This document shows, in pieces, positions 24,879 to 37,000 of a DNA stretch of 64,000 nt (position 1 is its first letter; the number at the start of each line of letters is the position of its first letter). The stretch comes from Saussurea involucrata (taxonomy: Eukaryota; Streptophyta; Magnoliopsida; Asterales; Asteraceae): NCBI GenBank assembly GCA_033807775.1, contig CM066322.1, positions 22,557,001-22,621,000 on the forward strand, given 5' to 3'. Position numbers and translations under genes: made by a program. The notes beneath the pieces were generated by a model. It worked only from the letters and a program-made list of their open reading frames with translations. It did not search any database and was not told the origin of the DNA.

Positions 24879-26543
24879 TGTAATACCCCGGGTAAGTCCG
24901 TTAGTTAAATCCCCATTCCGTTAAATTTAATTAACTTTAAAGTTGGAAGTTTAGGGTAAGTTTGGGTTAAATTAGGAGTTAAGGGTGTTTTGGGTCATTA
25001 ATGGATAGTTTAGGGTTTAGAGGATAAATATTGGTTAGATATTATCTATTGGTAAATCAGATAATTCATAAAAATCAGAAAATCAGATATTATCATAAGG
25101 TGTGTGTGTGTTTTGTGGAGAAAGGAAGAAAAAAAGAAGAAAAGAGGTTTTAGAATTAGGGTTTCAATTTGGTGCAATTGGAAGTAGTTACAGGTATGTT
25201 TCCTTTACTAATTATGTTTATAATGGTTAGTAGATTGTTTCTATCGGTCTAGAATCGACATAATCGAACTGGTGTAAACCTCAGCCGATTTCTGGGTGAA
25301 TTTTGGGTAAACCGACAGTGGTGTCCGGATACGTTGAAGGTGTCCGGATAGCACTGTTGGTGGTGTCCGGGTAGTTTTGTTGATGTTGTCCGGGTACTGT
25401 TTGAAGGTGTCCGGACGAGTCCTTTATCCGGGAAAATCTCTCTTTTCTATAGTTGTCCGGAAAAGTCAAGTTGTCCGGAAAAGTCAAGTTGTCCGGAAAA
25501 GTCATGTTGTCCGGGTAACTTGTGGTATCCGGATACTTTTGCTGTTTGGCCATTTTTGAGAGTTTTAGATGCTGTCAAGTATCCAGTAACCTGTATTTTG
25601 TTAACCACTAGATAGGGAGTGAATGAGGACTGACTATCCTGTAGTCTTGACTTGAGTACGAGTTTGGGGGCAACATTTGAGGGTTTGAGCTCTTTAGAGT
25701 TGTTAGCCTTAGTAAGACTTATGTGTTTTATGTGGTAAAGAGATGTCTGTATCTATGTGTTACAGATCTTGTGAATTCTGGGTAAAAGGCTGAACCGGTT
25801 AAGAAGACTTGGAAACGTGTTAATAAGCAATCAGGTGAGTTTTACTTTAAAAGTAATTTCAACTGGAATACATACGTATGGTTTGGGAATGTGATAATTA
25901 GTGATTATGTGTTTATATGTATGGTATATGCGAATTACAATATAGTGAGATATTGTATTTACATGGGTATTATAAACGTGTTATAATACGTTGGCCGGGT
26001 TTAAGACCGGTGTGATTGGCTATAGAACTTGTATAGCGTTGTTTGGCTGTAGATGTTGTACAGCGTTGTATATTATTAGTTGGCTTGCTACCACTAATAT
26101 GGCCAGGAGGAAATGAGAAGGAAAGGTACACGATGTGTGAGCTTAATTGGATATATGTAATTATGTGGCGTGATTTATATGAATGAAGTTTATATAAATG
26201 GTTTTTAAACTAACAGGGGTTTCTCACTTAGACCAACAGGTCTAACCCTCATTTTGTTTTAAAAATATGTATTCCAGGTGGCGGATCAAGTAAGGGCAAG
26301 TAAGTAGAGTATGAGATGGATGGCTAGTAAGGAAGACTATAAGACGAAGCTTTTGACTTATTTAGTAGTTGTAATGGAATGTTAAGTGTTATGGATGCAA
26401 ATAGCACAAGGATTGTATTTCAAATGTTTTCTTTCTATTTGTAAAAGACTACCGGACCGTACATGTAAAGTGAAGTTTGTTTGTTATATCTAATTGTGTT
26501 ATATTGTGTGATATGTCGTGTATATGGGATAAGGGATGTTACA
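24879..26543 (+). mobile_element. Gypsy-A right (3') LTR
   Basis: 1665-bp LTR, TGTAATACC...GATGTTACA, followed by the target duplication AATGT (26544-26548). It differs from the solo LTR by one 18-bp minisatellite unit, one A and what I read as only two or so substitutions. It contains 'ttctcacttagaccaacagg' and a splice-acceptor-like 'ttccagg' near its end, the layout shared with LTR-B. Confidence 0.92.
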
Positions 26544-27183
26544 AATGTTCATAATCTTTGAATAGTTTGGTTGACATATTCAATGTAACTTTCAAATCTT
26601 CTACTTAGGTTATTTGCAAGGTGCATCTTTACTATGATTGGGAGCCTATGTAAGAGCGTATAGGCACCGGGTTACTTGAAAAGATTCTTCATGTGAAGCC
26701 AATGGAGTTCAGGGTATTCATGCTATACAACATCTACATTGTTGGTTTTTTTTAGCTTTCACTTTTATATTCTAGTTGTGTAATAACCCAAAATTTAGTA
26801 GGTTTTGAAAGTTTAGTGGTTAAAGTGAAAAGAAAGAAAGTTTTAAATGAAGGGCTCTTATGCAATTAGTGGAAGTATAAGAGGGTCCAGAATTCTAGGT
26901 TTTGAAGATTAATCATTCTCCTGAAATTTTGTGGCGGCTGAGAAGAAGAAAGAACGAGAGAGAAAGGCGATCATTAGTATTTTCAGTAAGAGAGCTCCTA
27001 AATCGGTAAGAAATTGTCTCTTTATTGTATTCTAGTTCATGTTTGAAGTATTGGGTAAAGAAGTTCCTATTCATTCTCCATGTTTAAGCTGCGAAACGGG
27101 TTAAGAGTATAAATGGGGATAACCCTAATCAGATGCCTTATATAACTAAGTTAGATTTAAATTGGAAAGTATGAGATCGAGGT
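24879..27183 (+). repeat. Second copy of a 2.3-kb segmental duplication (first copy 18064-20385)
   Basis: LTR, host DNA and LTR-B start are repeated in the same order and orientation with a constant offset of 6798 bp (6815 before the minisatellite length difference). The duplicated block crosses from retrotransposon into host DNA and into a second retrotransposon, so retrotransposition cannot explain it. It is a genomic tandem duplication, with gag-pol lying between the two copies. Confidence 0.9.
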
Positions 27184-28845
27184 TATCGCATGCTAACTCT
27201 GGTAAGAGATTGATGGAAAAATCATTTTATCGTTAGGCCGATTAAATTGGAGTAATAAGGTTATGCTCGTAATCGCAGTTACCGGTACTTGTTTTGGTTT
27301 ACCGGTACTTGTTTTAATTACCGGGATTTAATTTGTAAGCAAATCCCGGTGTGGTGTGTTTTCATGTCCCGGTATGTGTGATAGGCTAAGTCCCGGTACT
27401 GTGAGAATAAACCCGGTAGTTTTAATCCCGGTATCCTAAGTACCGGTAGAATGAGTCCCGGTGCATTTATTTATGCGATTTCTCGGTACGGTCTCATGTT
27501 GCCCGGTACCTGTTTTGGTCCCGCTGTGAAGTCCCGGTGTATGGGTTCACCGGTATTTGGCCGATATCCATTTCTTTCTTGGGCCACGTGTGGAGTAAAT
27601 GAAAGGCATGGTTTTGGGGAAGGCCACGTGGGCCGCTTTGGTTTAAAAACAAAACAAACTTGTTTATGGGACGTGGGGGAGTGTTTGCCTTGGACCAAGT
27701 GTGGACACCATTTAAAAGTAAACTGATTTTTGTTAGGATGAGCCACGTGATCCTATTTATATATTGAGTTATCCATTATGGATGGGTTAATTTAAATTAT
27801 TAGTGTGATTTTGGGCAATTTAATTATTAACTATCAATAATTATTAGAAGGGTCGGTGTTGGGTCTAATTATTTGGGATCTGGTATTTGATATAGTCATG
27901 AGGTCCGGAGTGTGATTAAATTATAAGGATCCAGAGTTAATATTTTGGATCAGTAAATGAAGTCCAGAACACAAGTTTGGGTTAGATGTGTAACCTCCCA
28001 GCTAGATAATTTGGGCCAAGTTCGGAAGTAAGCTCAAATATAAACTATTAGATATTGATGCACGTTTTCGAATATAATAGGTGTTCCACCTAGAGATCGG
28101 ATGTGTAAATGAGAAGCTTTGGAGCAAGCAAGCCAGGTGAGTTTTCTAACTAAAATACGTGATCTTACGTGTTCTCCAAGGAAAGTGATTATATGAAAAT
28201 GCCCTGTTATTTTTACATGAATTTTACGTAAATGAAAGCTTAATATTTTACTGAGCAAGGTATGTTTAGGAGCATGATTTATTTACAAGCTTTTACGAAT
28301 GTTTTTCCATAAAAATTATACTCTACTGAAAAGATTATTCCGCAATGAAACGAATTGTAATGTGTATTATAAATCTCACGTTTTATGACTATGATGGTTT
28401 ATGTGAATGCTATGTGGAGTCGGTCTGCACTGTGGGATCAGAGATAGATCTTCGGGTTCTGATGATCCCTTGGATATGTATGATAGACTGGTAGGTTGGA
28501 ATCCGTTTCCTCCTATCCGGTAGAGGGGAGTCCGTGTGGGCTCCGGAAGGGGAGTCTGCGTAGGCTTCGGGAAGGGGAGTTTACGTAGGCTCCAGAAGAG
28601 GCGAGAAGGGAACCTGCTGGGACCCCGATCGTGGAATGTTTATGTGATCCATTACACAGTGCAGTACCATGATAGATGTTTATGTGAAGAATGTGAACTG
28701 TTTTATAAATGATTTTTATAATGTTGATGTACACTGTTTATGGAGGGAACTCACTAGACCTTATGGTCTAACCCTCGCTTTTCAAAACTAAAACCTTTTC
28801 AGGTAAGCAAGTAGTAGAAGGCTCAGATAAGTGGGAAAGGATCGT
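26779..28845 (+). mobile_element. LTR-B, a second Gypsy-type LTR, 3'-truncated
   Basis: Starts TGTAATAACCC directly after host module gamma ('ttctagttg'). It shares the architecture of the Gypsy-A LTR: a CpG-motif array, then 'ggaactcactagacctta', 'ggtctaaccctcgc', 'ttcaggtaagcaagtagtag'. No terminal ...TTACA, primer-binding site or coding region follows. At about 28845 it passes into host repeat ('taagtttaggcagtgtcaat', as at 14155), so the 3' end is lost. The exact end is uncertain by about 10 bp. Confidence 0.7.
27285..27560 (+). repeat. CCGGTA motif array inside LTR-B
   Basis: About fifteen occurrences of CCGGTA or CCCGGT within 275 bp at irregular 10-25-bp spacing, often as the palindrome-like TACCGGTA. 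This is the counterpart of the TGTCCGG array of Gypsy-A but with a different word. Frames of 91 codons on both strands here are artefacts of the motif. Confidence 0.8.
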
Positions 28846-30478
28846 CTAGTAAGTTTAGGCAGTGTCAATTGTCATTTTGTCGATTGTGGATCGAGTATCA
28901 TCTTCAGATGACAACATAAAGGAACGTAATTAAACTACCTTGTTTTGTGTATTATCGTTGGCAGTGTTGTATTCTTATGATATTTAATAGTAAATCTAAT
29001 TCGGATATTACCATTTGTGCTTTCTGTTGTAAATCTAATTCTAAAAGGTAACTTTTTATTTTTAAAATTTATTTTGTTAATTGAATCCTTCAATAATCCT
29101 TCCGCGATCCATCAGAAATTACCGACAGAGTTTGGCCATCAGTAATATCCGTCGGTAAAAGTCTGATAAAATAGATAAGAGAAGACTCCTCCCTATCTTA
29201 AATCCAAACACATTCATAAAATAAAATTTAGCAAGAAAATATTTGTACAGTACACTTTTATATACTACATTCTTCTTCCACAAACTAATAATATAATCCC
29301 TTAATTGCATTAAGGATCCGAGAACAATCAAACTCATCTTCAAATAATATTTATATAAAATGGTATTTTTTTTTCAGCACACTTTATATAAAATGGCAAT
29401 TTTCAACAAGTTTTTTTTTTATAAATGGTAATTTTCAAAACATTTTATAAAATGATAATTTATAATAACTGTATACAATCGTATAAAGTTGTAATAAATG
29501 TATAATAAATTATATATTTGAGTGTTTGCCAAATTTTAATTATTTAAAATACTATTAAGTAAACAAAATCATTCTTATATCTTAAAGTGTTTAAATATAT
29601 ATATATATATATATATAAAAGACAATATGAAATATTATTATATTGGCATGTTTGATAAGCTTTATTTTGGTGGAAGAATAAAATAAACAATAAAATACAT
29701 TTCTCTCTTCCAACATTTAATGGAGGATTCTTCAAATTTGGAGATTTTTTCCACCTCTTTCTTATTTTTATTAATTTTGGCAAATATGTTGAACTAAGAT
29801 AAAAAGATAAAACATAGAAAAATATTGTGAAGAATGTGTTTTAGGATATGATTTCTATGAGTTAATTTTTTAAACTTTCTTTAATTCTCTTGACAAATAT
29901 ATAGAGTAACAGAAAGAGACGCATAAAGTATAATATAGCGAATACTTGAGGTACTTAATATTTATAAAACTTAGAAAAATAAAAATAAATCTAATGGTTT
30001 AATTTTTTCTTTTTGGGAGAAACAAAAGATACAATCCTTATTATTAAATGCATAATTTAAAATGGGTCTTCCTACAATTCCTTTAATTGCACAAGGCATA
30101 AGTAATAGTATTGATCTTAAATTAATAAATAATAATAAAGATTAACTGCAAATCATTAATGTCAAAAAAATGTATGATTTGTTGAGAAATATTTTACTAA
30201 AAATATGCCGAACCTAGGTGGAACAAAAAAAAGGGAGTGGACGTTCTATGGCTATAAAATAAGTCGAAATCTTTGGTTTCAAAACACTCCAATCAAATGC
30301 AGTTTAAGTATTTGATTCTTTTTTTTTTGTTCTTTTAACATAGTACACAAAGATGAGCAAGTCTTTGCAGGGTGTGGGTTAAGAGAGGTTATGGAAAATC
30401 TTAACCCACGTCTCATCACATCAACAAAACCCGTAGCACCTATCCTAGTAGAACCAAACACAAGAATTATTGTTGTAC
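28846..30478. other. Host repeat then AT-rich noncoding DNA
   Basis: 28846-29040 repeats host sequence also at 14155-14330. From 29040 on the DNA is very AT-rich with an (AT)n run near 29593-29617 and no supported gene. A frame at 30279-30620 on the minus strand overlaps the end of the MADS pseudogene. Confidence 0.5.
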
Positions 30479-31046
30479 GGTTAGCAGCCTCCATCATAAG
30501 TCTCCCATCCTGTTTTTCGAAGCTCTTCTTCAATTCCAACATCGATACCCTCAATTGCTCAAGTTGTTGAAATAAAATTTTATTTGGGGTAATTCCCCCT
30601 TTACCCAAAAAGTTGTTCAAGTTGTTCTACACCTAGAATCTCTATTGGAACTTCCCACCACCAACTATTTAACCTCATTTTCCTTATCTTATCAAGTTCT
30701 TCAAAGTCTCTTTCTCAATTTCCAATCCATCAAGCATGTTGGCGATCTGCCTGTTGAGTTCTTTGGTGTCGAAATTGCAATGAGATTCCACAATTTGAGA
30801 TATGCTAGAACTCGGAGGAGGATTTTGTGTAGGAAGCGATCTAAAATCATCTCAACACATGGATGGCCAAATGAGAATGTCGTTTTAATTGGGGAGAATG
30901 CAATGATTGCAATCTCCACCCCACAAAGGGTCCAAATCTTACTTGCCATTTTGAAAATACCTTAATGACGTTTGGAGAAAGTGACAACCAAGCTTTTCTC
31001 ATATGCTATTTTCGTCATCTCAATCTTTGGTCTTTATAGGCACCAT
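30479..31046 (-). pseudogene. Type I (M-type, AGL62-like) MADS-box pseudogene, minus-strand copy
   Basis: Read leftward from ATG at 31046: KIEMTKIAYEKS, then VVTFSKR, a TAA stop, GIFKMASKIWTLCGVEIAII and AFSP, FSFGHPCVEMILDRFL. This follows the MADS domain of type I plant MADS proteins, DNA-binding factors best known from female gametophyte and endosperm. Further on come a LDGLEIEKE stretch and LEQLRVSMLELKKSFEKQ near 30540, matching the C-terminal coiled region of the group. Damage: a one-base shift between the ATG and KIE, the TAA inside the MADS box, and later frame breaks. The gene is dead as a protein. The group assignment is by remembered motifs. Confidence 0.75.
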
Positions 31047-31470
31047 ATGTTGGTAGAAACTAATGGTTATTTAAATACCCATTAGTTTCTATTAGGCAAA
31101 CCAGAAAAAAGAACCTAAGAGATGTACATGGTGCCTAAAAAGAACAAAGATCGAGATAACAAAAATAGCAGATGAAAGAATCTTCGTTGTCAGTTTATTC
31201 AAATGTCATTAATGTCTTTTCAAAAAGGAAAATGAGCTTTACACTCTATTGTGGGATGGAGAATTGCAATCATTCCGTTTCCCCAATTGAAGAGGCATTC
31301 TCATTTGGTCGTTCAAGTGTTGAGATGCTTTTAGATCGTTTCCTAGAAAATCCTCCTCTGAATTCAAGCATATCTCAAATGTGTGAAATATCATCGCAAT
31401 GTCGACAGCCAAGAATTCAGCAGGTCGTCAACATGCTTGATCGATTGGAAGTTGAGAAAGAGAAGATGTA
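30700..31470. repeat. Imperfect palindrome made of the two MADS pseudogenes
   Basis: The two pseudogenes lie head to head around a centre near 31073. Arms run about 345 bp each and are visibly similar (roughly 75-80% by eye). The central 81 bp contain a perfect 12-bp inverted repeat, agaaactaatgg (31055-31066) and its complement (31079-31090), with a 12-bp loop. A transcript through the region would fold into a long hairpin. Confidence 0.7.
31128..31470 (+). pseudogene. Type I MADS-box pseudogene, plus-strand copy
   Basis: Starts ATGGTGCCTAAAAAG at 31128 and gives KIEITKIADERI in a shifted frame, then degenerate MADS-box sequence ('ggagaattgcaatcatt', 'attctcatttggtcgttcaa', 'gagatgcttttagatcgttt'), ending near 'gattggaagttgagaaag'. 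It aligns with the minus-strand copy along its whole length but is more decayed (several stops). Both copies share the same early one-base shift after the start, so the duplication copied an already broken gene. Confidence 0.7.
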
Positions 31471-32823
31471 TTACCGGCGGTTTGCGGTCGGTTATAGTCC
31501 CTTTTTGTTGTGCAACGTGATCTAGTGGGTTCTTAAATATCATTAGAATCATAAGAATGAGAAGTTGCCTTCTATGGATTACTTTTTTATCACCGGAAAA
31601 TCTTAGATTAGAAATACAATAATAAAAGCTTTGTTCAAATATCGGATCATAAAAATGTTCGAGAGGCTAGGAATACAACCACAAGGCAAAGGTTGCACTC
31701 GGATGTTTTCACTCCATACTTGGTGCTTAACAAACACATCTACAAATGTACAAACATTATCAATCATTCAAAGTGACATCTTAAAAGGTTAGAAACAAGA
31801 GTCAAGGAAAATAAGTATGACCCAGGCCACAACAATAATATTTTCCATGACTATCAAACCATATATAGAAGAGTAAAATACAACCAATCATCATCCTCTA
31901 ATTGATGGAGAATTGTTAAGTTTATTTCGAGACCTGCAAAAAATAGGTGTTTGCTATTGGCATCTAACCAAACAAGAACAACAGAGAGCAGAGGGATAGG
32001 CAGGCTCTGGCATCTGAATTCACAAAACTTAAAATCCTCTATGTTTATGGAATCTCTAACGGAATTTCAATCTCCAACATGATTGACAATCTTCTAAATC
32101 ATATTATATATTCATATTTTTATTGTGAATATTAACACCCATGACAATCGATTTTAGCCCAATTTTCATAACGGGTAATTTAATTTATATTGTTAGATAT
32201 TCACTATGGAGTGTATGTGTACTTTTTCCTTCCAAAAGATATAAAGTGCAATGCAACCATTCATAAGAGAGAGAGAGAGAGAGAGAGGTTCATTTTATTT
32301 CTAAAATTCTATGAAACATTTAAAAATTTATACCGTTTCGTTACTAATTCCGAAACATTCAAAGATTATTCAAGATGAACATATCTTTTAGGCATTTTTT
32401 TGGTATGTTTGTGAAGGAATAGGCGATTTTTGGTATATTTTGTGAAAAAATGGCATTTTTTGGTATATTTTCTGTAGGGATGACGAGATGAGTATCACTT
32501 TTGTATCTATCTATTAATGTTTTAGACATAATTTCTAAATGATTCATAATTAGTAATGAAAACAATATAATTTTTTTTGATTGATTAGTTCATTTTCTTT
32601 TGTTGTAAGTGAGAGAATTAGTATATTTTTTTGTTTAAAATAAAGTTTCAAATTTATTTTTTCAAAATTAAGTTCATGATTTTGTTTTCTTGAAAAAAAA
32701 TTGGGATTTATTTCTTAAAAGAAGTACAGCAATATATATTTGGTAAAAATATTTAGAAAAAAAGTTGAAGTTTTGTTTATTGAAAAAATTCAAGGACTTA
32801 ATCATTGAAAACCAGATAGTTTG
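31471..32823. other. Noncoding DNA with a (GA)n run
   Basis: No gene is recognised. A (GA)n microsatellite lies at about 32266-32287. Near 32395-32470 a 'ggcattttttggtatatttt' phrase repeats three times. The last 60 bases ('ggacttaatcattgaaaacc') resemble 52630-52680 across Copia-1, showing old local host duplication. Confidence 0.5.
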
Positions 32824-33772
32824 TGTTGGTCCCGAAGGGTTATACAAATTTGTAGAAGGGGGGGTTGAATACAAACACACGATTTTTACTTTCTAAATTG
32901 TTTATTGATAAATTTTAAAACAATTTACAACTTGTTGCGGAACAAGATTAAGGATTAACCTAATCTAAACAAGTTAAGAACACTAAGTTTCTTGCACTAG
33001 AAATAAGATAGAAAGGAGATAAGAATATTACGAATAATATTCTAACACTAAGAGAGAAAGAAGAAGATGGCCGAGCACTTCAATTCTGAAGTAGGGTTCT
33101 TCTTATATACTGCATGCATTTAATGCATGGCAGTGTTACTTTACACGTGGCAGCAGCTGAGTGGTTGCATGTTTTGACCTTTGTAGACAACCTTAGTAGC
33201 CGCATGGTGCACAGTGTAGAATCAGAGTTTGTTGTACGATTCTAGACAGAAGGGAGGTCCGTTCTGACATTTCGTACGGAGACGTGCAAGGGGATAGACA
33301 AAAGTAACTTGTAGAGTAGACCTCATGATCAGCGTTCGTTGAACAGTTCTTTATCAGCAAATGATAAAGCTCAGCGATTGCTGAAGTCTTCTACTTGATA
33401 CTTCACGTTGAGTGGACAGGTCTTGCTTCGCTGATATCCGCATCAGTTCATTAGTAGACTTGTCGCTGGTTCTTGGGCTTGATCTTCGACTTCAGCGTAG
33501 AACCTTTGTTGACGTGAAACTTGTCTTCAGGGATCATAAGTAAACAACTAAACTATCAGCGATCATCATAGAGACTGAACAGGCTCAGAGCTACTGGATG
33601 AACAGTGTTCGCTGAATGTCTAATCTAAAGAGCGAGAGTTCCTATCAGCGGTACTGTAAAGTCCTAGTACTTATCAGCGATAGTGAAACTCTAATACATA
33701 TTGTTTACTTACAATTTTCACTAAGTGTTTAAGAGAGGGTCATTATCAAATCACTGAGGGTTTGGATCAACA
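32824..33772 (-). mobile_element. Copia-1 3' LTR
   Basis: TGTTGGTCCCGAAGG...GGATCAACA (TGTTG/CAACA inverted ends). Nine CAGCG/CGCTG motifs, mostly within TCAGCG, fall in 33328-33695. Near the left edge is a G tract (7 here, 6 in the other LTR), which in the sense of the element is a C tract close to the LTR end. Confidence 0.93.
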
Positions 33773-33788
33773 ATCTCCCCCTATTTGA
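33773..33788 (-). other. Copia-1 polypurine tract
   Basis: Minus-strand AAATAGGGGGAGAT abuts the 3' LTR. Further minus-strand GAGGGGGAG tracts lie near 35776, 35867 and 35910. Confidence 0.85.
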
Positions 33789-34040
33789 TTATGACATAGC
33801 AACAAAGAAAATTGCTAAGTATGAAAACATAAGGATAAAAATAACTCATAAAATATTTGTCCCTTTTACTGTTTTCTGGGATCTTTTAAGTACTGATGGA
33901 GTAAAGTACATTCGCTAAAATTTTTCTTTTAACTTCGTATAAGATTACAGAGGGAAGTAGAAAAATTACAAGTACAGCAAATTTAAATTACAAGTACAAA
34001 AGAGGTAAGCTGATAAAGATAGAAAGATTACAAGGAAATC

Positions 34041-37000
34041 CTATCGGCCTTCAAAATGTTCTTCCTTAATGAGAAGTTCATCAAGGGTCTTTGTTGTGGG
34101 TATCATCCAGTCAGGGACCGTTACTCCTTGATCTCGTTTATTCTTTGCTTCAACAAAGATTAAGGGCTTGAGAAAACGTTCCTGAAGATCGCGTATGAAT
34201 TCACACCAATAGATGAGATCCCTGAGCTGTTCAATGGGAGTGATGGGAAGCTCAGAGACACGTTGAAAACGTTTTCCTTCATCGTAGTCGAGAAAGAAGA
34301 TACCATAAGGATTGCTTATGACTTTACCAGGGACGAAACGTTCACCAGGTGGCAGAGAGGTATCCAACGCTGAGAGATCAGGATCAGGACCAAGTACTTC
34401 AGCACGTGAAAAACCAATATCTGTTTCGTTCCGGATAGGAGGACCTGAATCTGATGGTTTGGACTTTTTCTTTGCAGAGGCCCTTCTTCGTTGAGTCGCA
34501 AGAGGAGGAAGAATATCCACAGCAGAAGAAACCAAGTCGATCTGAGAATTTATGATTTTCTCGACATGGCTCTTATATTGTGAGCTAGATCGCTGAATGG
34601 CTATTCGCATCTCCAACCATTCAGAGAAACCATACTTCTTGATCGTAGCAGCGTAGATGTTTTATTTGGTACCATTTTCTCTGAATAGATCGACCTTAAC
34701 AACTGGAACATCTATGGTCGTTTTTTCTCTGATGATCACCTTGTGAATTCTGGCAGCCCGATATCGATAGTGCAGTCTTTCTTTGCACCATTCCAAGGTA
34801 GAATCAGATACCTTGGTCTTTTCTTCAACGATCTTCTGGGCGTCTTCCCATAACTGACGTTGGACTTCGATGGGAGTTCTTTTCAGTTTGGGGTCATTCA
34901 CCGATTCTTGGGCAAGCTGGATGGCGAGGGCCTTATCTTTTTCTTCAGCTTCCTTCTTTTCGGCGAGTAATCTTTTGGCTCTAAGATGATCAGCGAACTC
35001 TTTCTTTGATAACCTGAACTTTGTGGGAACAGGGACTTTGGAGCGAGGGAGGATGATTCGCTGATCCTCGAACTTCTTGATCATTTCTTCTCTCCTTTTC
35101 TGATCCTCTTCACTTAGCTTTTGAGGAGCTAAGGAATGTCTGTTTTTGTGAGAGAGAAGCTGTTCTTCAGGTTCATCGGTCTTAGTGATTAAATCCAAGA
35201 CCGGGATTATTTCTTCAGCTCTTGTGGCTGGGATTATTGTTGGTGCAGCAGTGGGGACTTCAGCTGGATCCTCAAACAGGGGAGAGGAATAGCTGAAACA
35301 CAACGATCGTTTATGTAAGATTATGGGAAGAAAGAGATAGAGAAAGGAATGGGGTTTAAGTGTATAGAGGTTTTATGGATAGAAGGATTGAGATTGAGAA
35401 GGGATAGAGGAGAGATGCAGAGTAAGGGAATATAAGATATTGTACCTGACAAACTGGCTTTATCTGAAGGATGGCCAGATTGCCTTCTGCAGTGAGGCCT
35501 TTGTTTTTGCCTTTATCAGCTTCAGACGCTGCAGGCTTTGTCTTAGTCGTCTCCTCTGATGGTTCATTTATCGAAATCCCTTTCTCAGGGACCTTCTTGG
35601 GCTCAACAAAGAAGAAGTCATCATCATCATCATCATTTTTATGAGTTGATGATGGTTCGTCGTCAGAGATGTCGACAGCTTCATCGTCTCCGGCTTCTTC
35701 TTCAGACTCGTCCTCATCAGCGTAAGGTTCGGTCACAACAGCAACAACTTCCTTGTGTTGCTCTTCGAGTTGCTCCCCCTCAGATACAAAGGGAGGTTTC
35801 TCGGTTTCCTCAGGGTTTTCAACTCCCTGGGGTTGTGCAGAAGAAGTAGCAGCAGTGGTTTCATTTGTCTCCCCCTCAGCATTATGGGGAAGACCTTCAT
35901 CATTTTTCTCCCCCTCTTCCTCATGATGAGGAGGGGAGGCAAGTGGAATATCAGCAGCAACATCATCATGAGAGTCACTATCTTCTTGGCCAGTGAGTCC
36001 CATGCATAATTCAACCACTGCTAATCTGTCGTCTAGGCCAAATATAGCAGGATGGAGGATTTGAAGATCCTCTCGATCTGTCTGAGTAAAATGCGAAGGA
36101 GCACAGGTAGCAGCATTCAGGCGATCGAGGATTTGCTGCAGTAGATTGGTGGCAGTGCTGACATCTGTCCTTAAGAAGGACACTTCTGTCTTCAGCGTTG
36201 TGACTTTGCTGGACAGGGTAGTATGGGAGAGGTTGAGATTGTTGTTGGCAGTAGAGTTTTCAGCAAGAGTAGCAGCAAAACTTGCAATGTTGCCATCCAT
36301 CTTCTCCAGATCAGCACTGGAGGCTTTCCTATCAACGATCTCAGTCAGCTTTTTCAGATTTTCTCCAGCGTTTGTAACCACTGAAGAGTTGGTGGAGAGA
36401 GTAGTGGTGAGAGATTCCACCTTAGTTTCCAAGTCTTTCAGGGAGTTGTTGATATCTCCCAAATTAGGACCTGAAAAAGTTATTAACTTATGAACAGAGG
36501 AAAGCTCAGAAGTTTAGGGTTGAGAGAGAGGAGTGTTTGGGATTATGTGTATACCTGCAGGCGGGTTGGCGAAGTTGTCGAAACCTTGTAACCCTGAATG
36601 ATATTCCATGTCGCCTTCGAGAGGGCCTTGGCGCATGGAGGGGACTGCAGATCCTAAATTTGTATCCATCATCATATGTAGAGTATCAGCTGCTGAATCA
36701 TGTATGATGACAGGCGCTCCAGAGAACGGAGGAAAAATTGGTGGAGTGTCCAAAGAAAGAGTGGGAGGAGTGAAGGATGAGAAGATTGGTTGGGTGCGGG
36801 GTTCAGCGTTGGATCCGCTGAGAAATACTTCTTCAGTCCTTAGAAGGTCTGAAGGAGAGGGGTTTTATTCCAAGTTTATAACATCAGCGTTTAGAGACGC
36901 TGAAGTTGGTTTTGAAGGGGTGGCTTGAGCAGCTGTGGCAGAGCGTACCACTGAACTATCCAACGGCTCTTTAGAGAGAACCGTGGAGTCTTCAGCATGT

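Noticed and set aside
18064..26543. A standard full-length Gypsy element bounded by two LTRs
   Set aside because: The left LTR is followed by a target duplication, host DNA and another LTR piece rather than a primer site and gag start; the layout is a solo LTR plus a duplicated, truncated element.
27451..27746. Overlapping 91-codon frames on both strands
   Set aside because: They lie in the CCGGTA array of LTR-B; frames on both strands with the same boundaries indicate composition, not genes.
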